Shown here piece after piece: positions 21,975-24,707 of a stretch of DNA of 24,707 nucleotides (positions are counted from its first letter, which is position 1; each line of letters begins with the position of its first letter). Source of the stretch: CAZIVE01 sp964542435 (GTDB lineage: Bacteria > Bacteroidota > Bacteroidia > Bacteroidales > Tannerellaceae); contig CAZIVE010000036.1 of assembly GCA_964542435.1 (NCBI GenBank), positions 1 through 24,707 of the forward strand, in the 5' to 3' direction. A model generated the notes under the pieces. That model worked only from the letters and a program-made list of their open reading frames with translations. It searched no databases and was not told the origin of the DNA. The position numbers and the translations under genes were made by a program.

Positions 21975-22181
21975 ATGACAACTGAAAAGTTTGGTGAAAA
22001 TGCCGGCTTGGTTTGGAACGCCTTGAATGAAGGTGGAGAACTGAGTGTCAAAGCCCTTAAGAAGGCTACAGGCATTAAGGCAGAAAAAGAATTGTATGCA
22101 GCGTTTGGCTGGCTCGCAAGAGAAGACAAGCTTTCTATTAATGAGAAAGACGCTGAGGTTTACGTATCTTTGAAGAAATAA
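21975..22181 (+). CDS. Small winged-helix protein (DUF2582-like)
   Basis: This 68-residue protein reads as one winged helix-turn-helix domain throughout: helix 1 NAGLVWNALNEG, a helix-turn-helix LSVKALKKATGIKAEKELYAAFGWLAREDKL, then a beta-wing SINEKDAEVYVSLKK. It matches the small winged-helix family (DUF2582) that I know from Bacteroidetes and archaea. These may bind DNA or act as protein adaptors; the function is unknown. It has its own promoter and terminator and is monocistronic, which suggests an abundant small protein. Confidence 0.85.
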   Translation: MTTEKFGENAGLVWNALNEGGELSVKALKKATGIKAEKELYAAFGWLAREDKLSINEKDAEVYVSLKK

Positions 22182-22202
22182 GCTTTTAGCTTAATAATTT
22201 AG

Positions 22203-22244
22203 AAAGGCTGTTCGATGAAGGTTGAACGGCCTTTTGTATTTTTT
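22203..22244 (+). terminator. Rho-independent terminator after the winged-helix gene
   Basis: AAAGGCTGTTC (22203-22213) pairs with GAACGGCCTTT (22224-22234) over 11 bp with one G-U, followed by a T-rich run to 22244. Confidence 0.88.
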
Positions 22245-22275
22245 CACTCCAAATCCAAAAAAAGTTGAACGAATG

Positions 22276-22306
22276 TTGTTTATCTAAAATCTAACCTTTA
22301 CTTTTG
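22276..22306 (+). promoter_or_regulatory. Promoter of the coiled-coil protein - zapA pair
   Basis: TTG (22276-22278), 20 bases, then TACTTTTG (22299-22306). Initiation near 22313 leaves only about 12 bases before the start codon at 22325. Confidence 0.75.
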
Positions 22307-22324
22307 TGAAGAATTTGGCGTGAT

Positions 22325-22618
22325 ATGACCGAAGATCATCAGAAATTGTTAGCTGTATTGGACGTAAGGATCCATGACTTGATAGCCTTGTGCGATGAAC
22401 GAGAGCAGAAGGTACAAGAGCTTGACGACGCTTTGTCAAAGAAAGAAGATGAATTGCAGACAGCAAATCACATGATTGAAGAATTGAATGCCAAATGTGA
22501 GAATTTGCTAACAGCTCGCGTTGTATCGGCCAGTGCCGGTGACAAAAAAGAATCTAAGGCAAAGATCTCTCAGTTAGTGCGGGAAGTCGATAAGTGCATT
22601 GCACTATTAAATGAATAG
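22325..22618 (+). CDS. Small coiled-coil protein upstream of zapA
   Basis: This 97-residue protein is nearly all helix with heptad-like spacing (about residues 4-65: LLAVLDVRIHDLIALCDERE, ELDDALSKKEDELQTANHMIEELNAKCENLL). A Lys/Ser-rich linker and a second short helix (KISQLVREVDKCIALLNE) follow. I do not recognise a named family with certainty. Size, coiled coil and placement 5 bp before zapA make a ZapB-like division partner a reasonable inference only. Confidence 0.8.
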   Translation: MTEDHQKLLAVLDVRIHDLIALCDEREQKVQELDDALSKKEDELQTANHMIEELNAKCENLLTARVVSASAGDKKESKAKISQLVREVDKCIALLNE

Positions 22619-22623
22619 AAGCA

Positions 22624-22917
22624 ATGGACGATACATTTCTTATAAATATAAAAATAGCCGGAAAGGAGTATCCGCTTACTATCAATCGGAAAGAAGAAAG
22701 GTTGGTGCGTGCTGCAGCAGCGCAGATTAACAGCAAAATTCTTCAATACCAAGCAAGTTTCCCATCCGCTTCGTTAGAAGCGCGTGATCTACTGGCAATG
22801 GTAGCTTTCCAGTTGTCGTATGAGAACCTACAGCTTGAGGATAGGAACGATACAACTCCTTTTACTGAAAAGATACAACAGTTATCAAAAGAATTGGAAG
22901 ATTATTTGAACCGTTGA
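22624..22917 (+). CDS. zapA: Cell division protein ZapA
   Basis: This 97-residue protein matches ZapA, which bundles FtsZ protofilaments at the division site. The N-terminal globular head (INIKIAGKEYPLTINRKEERLVRAAAAQINSKI) has the family's beta-strand followed by the E-E-hydrophobic-R-A-A helix. The rest is a C-terminal coiled coil (ARDLLAMVAFQLSYENLQLED onward). It is co-transcribed with the coiled-coil gene 5 bp upstream, and a strong terminator follows. Confidence 0.9.
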   Translation: MDDTFLINIKIAGKEYPLTINRKEERLVRAAAAQINSKILQYQASFPSASLEARDLLAMVAFQLSYENLQLEDRNDTTPFTEKIQQLSKELEDYLNR

Positions 22918-22946
22918 TAGGTTTGAAATGGCTGTTTTTTGTACCC

Positions 22947-22985
22947 GCACTACCATGGCTTTATAGCCGTTGGAGTGCTTTTTTT
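22947..22985 (+). terminator. Rho-independent terminator after zapA
   Basis: GCACT (22947-22951) pairs with AGTGC (22974-22978), and CCA..GGC with GCC..TGG extends the stem inward. Seven T follow at 22979-22985. No consensus promoter was found between this terminator and rny. Confidence 0.82.
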
Positions 22986-23012
22986 GTATATATGGACTTA
23001 AATAATACATAA

Positions 23013-24554
23013 ATGGAAAGTTTGACAATATTACTCATAGCAATCGGGACATTCCTAATCGGAGGTCTTGTTGTGTGGCTTATTATGCGCTTCTTCCTGA
23101 AGTCGAAATATAATTCTGTGCTTCAAGAAGCTGAAAAGGAATCGGACGTGATTAAGAAGAACAAGATGCTCGAAGTGAAAGAGGAGTTCATTCGCTTGAA
23201 AGCTGATCTTGAGAAACAGGTAACGCAACGTAACGCCAAGATTCAATCTGTGGAGAACAAACTGAAACAGCGCGAATTGAACTTGAATCAGAGACAGGAG
23301 GAATTACAGCGCCGCAACAGTGAGGTCGAAACCATCAAGGAAAATCTGAACAATCAGTCGGAAATCATTGAGAAGAAAAAACAGGAACTCGATAAACTGC
23401 AGCAGCAGGAGATCAAACATTTGGAAGCACTGTCAAGTCTTTCTGCCGAAGAGGCTAAAGAGAGATTGATCGAGTCTCTGAAAGACGAAGCGAAGACAGA
23501 AGCAGCTTCTTATATCAATGATATTGTTGAGGAATCGAAACTTACAGCCAATAAAGAGGCCAAGAAGATTATTATACAGTCTATCCAACGTGTGGCAACG
23601 GAGACAGCTATCGAAAATTCCGTTACTGTTTTCCACATTGATTCTGACGAGATCAAAGGTCGTATCATCGGTCGTGAAGGTCGTAACATCAGAGCTTTGG
23701 AAGCTGCAACAGGCATCGAGATCGTTGTGGATGATACGCCTGAGGCTATCGTCCTCTCAGGCTTTGATCCTGTGAGACGTGAGATTGCTCGTCTGGCTCT
23801 TCATCAGCTGGTTCAGGACGGACGAATCCACCCGGCTCGTATCGAAGAGGTCGTTCAGAAGGTTAAGAAGCAGGTTGAAGACGAAGTCGTAGAGACCGGT
23901 AAACGTACGGCCATCGACTTGGGCGTTCATGGATTGCATCCGGAACTGATCCGTCTGATCGGAAAGATGAAATATCGTTCTTCTTATGGACAAAATCTTT
24001 TGCAACATGCACGTGAGACGGCCAATCTCTGCGCTGTGATGGCTTCAGAGTTGGGCTTGAATCCAAAGAAAGCACGTCGTGCGGGTTTGCTTCACGATAT
24101 TGGTAAGGTTCCAGATGACGAACCCGAACTGCCGCATGCTCTGCTGGGTATGAAACTTTGCGAGAAATACAAGGAGAAACCGGATATCTGCAACGCTGTC
24201 GGTTCTCACCATGATGAGGTTGAGATGCAGACGCTGCTGGCTCCGATCGTTCAGGTCTGCGATGCTATTTCCGGTGCACGTCCAGGCGCACGCCGTGAGA
24301 TTGTGGAGGCTTATATTAAACGTTTGAACGACCTCGAGCAGTTGGCTCTCTCTTATCCGGGCGTTGTTAAGACCTATGCCATTCAGGCGGGTCGTGAACT
24401 TCGTGTCATTGTCGGTGCTGACAAGATCGACGATAAGGAATCAGAGAATCTGTCGGCTGAAATCGCCAAGAAGATCCAGGATGAGATGACCTATCCAGGA
24501 CAGGTCAAGATCACCGTTATTCGTGAAACCCGTGCCGTAAGCTACGCTAAATAG
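23013..24554 (+). CDS. rny: Ribonuclease Y (membrane-anchored endoribonuclease)
   Basis: The 513 residues show the complete RNase Y order. An N-terminal transmembrane helix (about 5-27) comes first, then a long charged coiled coil (about 30-200). A KH RNA-binding domain with IKGRIIGREGRNIRALE (214-230) follows, then an HD metal-dependent domain with QHARETANLC (H332) and GLLHDIGK (H361, D362) and GSHHDEVE. The enzyme starts decay of mRNAs and matures some RNAs at the membrane. It is a single gene between two strong terminators. The usual TAnnTTTG box is not evident in the 27 bp upstream, so it may be read from zapA transcripts or a divergent promoter. Confidence 0.96.
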   Translation: MESLTILLIAIGTFLIGGLVVWLIMRFFLKSKYNSVLQEAEKESDVIKKNKMLEVKEEFIRLKADLEKQVTQRNAKIQSVENKLKQRELNLNQRQEELQRRNSEVETIKENLNNQSEIIEKKKQELDKLQQQEIKHLEALSSLSAEEAKERLIESLKDEAKTEAASYINDIVEESKLTANKEAKKIIIQSIQRVATETAIENSVTVFHIDSDEIKGRIIGREGRNIRALEAATGIEIVVDDTPEAIVLSGFDPVRREIARLALHQLVQDGRIHPARIEEVVQKVKKQVEDEVVETGKRTAIDLGVHGLHPELIRLIGKMKYRSSYGQNLLQHARETANLCAVMASELGLNPKKARRAGLLHDIGKVPDDEPELPHALLGMKLCEKYKEKPDICNAVGSHHDEVEMQTLLAPIVQVCDAISGARPGARREIVEAYIKRLNDLEQLALSYPGVVKTYAIQAGRELRVIVGADKIDDKESENLSAEIAKKIQDEMTYPGQVKITVIRETRAVSYAK

Positions 24555-24575
24555 ACTTTGCGGTTTATGATATCG

Positions 24576-24607
24576 AGAGCGTGTTCCCTAAAGGGCACGC
24601 TCTTTTT
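24576..24607 (+). terminator. Rho-independent terminator of rny
   Basis: AGAGCGTG (24576-24583) pairs with CACGCTCT (24596-24603) over 8 bp. CCC/GGG forms an inner stem across a 2-base bulge, and the T-run reaches 24607. I see no gene in the last 100 bases. Confidence 0.88.
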
Positions 24608-24707
24608 GTAGGTATGAATAGAAAATGAATGGTTGGTCATTACAGTGCTGAAGTCCTAAACAGCCCTTGTCATGCATTTCTGCAGGTTTAAAAGTTTCTA
24701 AATAGTG

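Noticed and set aside
22918..23012. 6S RNA downstream of zapA, as in gamma-proteobacteria
   Set aside because: The gap is only 95 bp and is explained by a rho-independent terminator; no long 6S-like helix with a central bubble was seen.
24608..24707. Possible gene or RNA at the window end
   Set aside because: No start, promoter match or stable fold could be supported in the last 100 bases.

Overview
The window looks like chromosomal DNA of a Bacteroidales bacterium, most likely Prevotella or a close relative. Three things point there. Promoters repeatedly fit the Bacteroidetes primary-sigma pattern (TTG, 18-20 bp, then TAnnTTTG). Start codons lack Shine-Dalgarno sequences. The gene content fits too: a short RpoD of 287 residues, a DAHP synthase fused to chorismate mutase, and hpt-adk-obg order. 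The species call is an inference, since no database could be searched. There is one 100-base run of N at 6912-7011, inside a tandem repeat.

Layout. 1-3871, minus strand: a partial SRP RNA gene at the window edge, a secreted staphylococcal-type nuclease, then RNase P RNA followed closely by a YihY-family membrane protein and a MATE transporter. 3872-9562, plus strand: HtrA/Do protease, primary sigma factor RpoD, a 42-bp tandem-repeat array with the gap, a second RpoD-like sigma factor about 70% identical to the first, and 2 bp after it a GH125 alpha-mannosidase with a twin-arginine-type leader. 9589-13703: an aromatic amino acid operon (prephenate dehydratase, aminotransferase, DAHP synthase-chorismate mutase, prephenate dehydrogenase). 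It is preceded by a 24-codon leader peptide that is half Phe/Tyr and by mutually exclusive antiterminator and terminator hairpins. 13704-16380: an 83-bp promoter-carrying direct repeat, an apparently leaderless Pif1-like helicase with a TPR tail, and seven perfect-length copies of a 41-bp repeat. 16378-17889, minus strand: bifunctional NAD(P)HX repair enzyme. 17950-24607, plus strand: hpt-adk, obg-pgeF-B3/4 protein, a small winged-helix protein, a coiled-coil protein with zapA, and ribonuclease Y.

How it works together. The four aromatic genes cover entry to the shikimate pathway, chorismate to prephenate, and both branches to Phe and Tyr. The leader would read charged tRNA-Phe and tRNA-Tyr and switch the whole set. 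Hpt and Adk serve purine salvage. HtrA and RpoD are housekeeping genes.

The strongest non-routine signals are the Phe/Tyr attenuator, the tandem sigma-factor paralog linked to an exported mannosidase, and the 83-bp promoter repeat. In that repeat the two copies differ by compensatory changes that keep two small hairpins intact.
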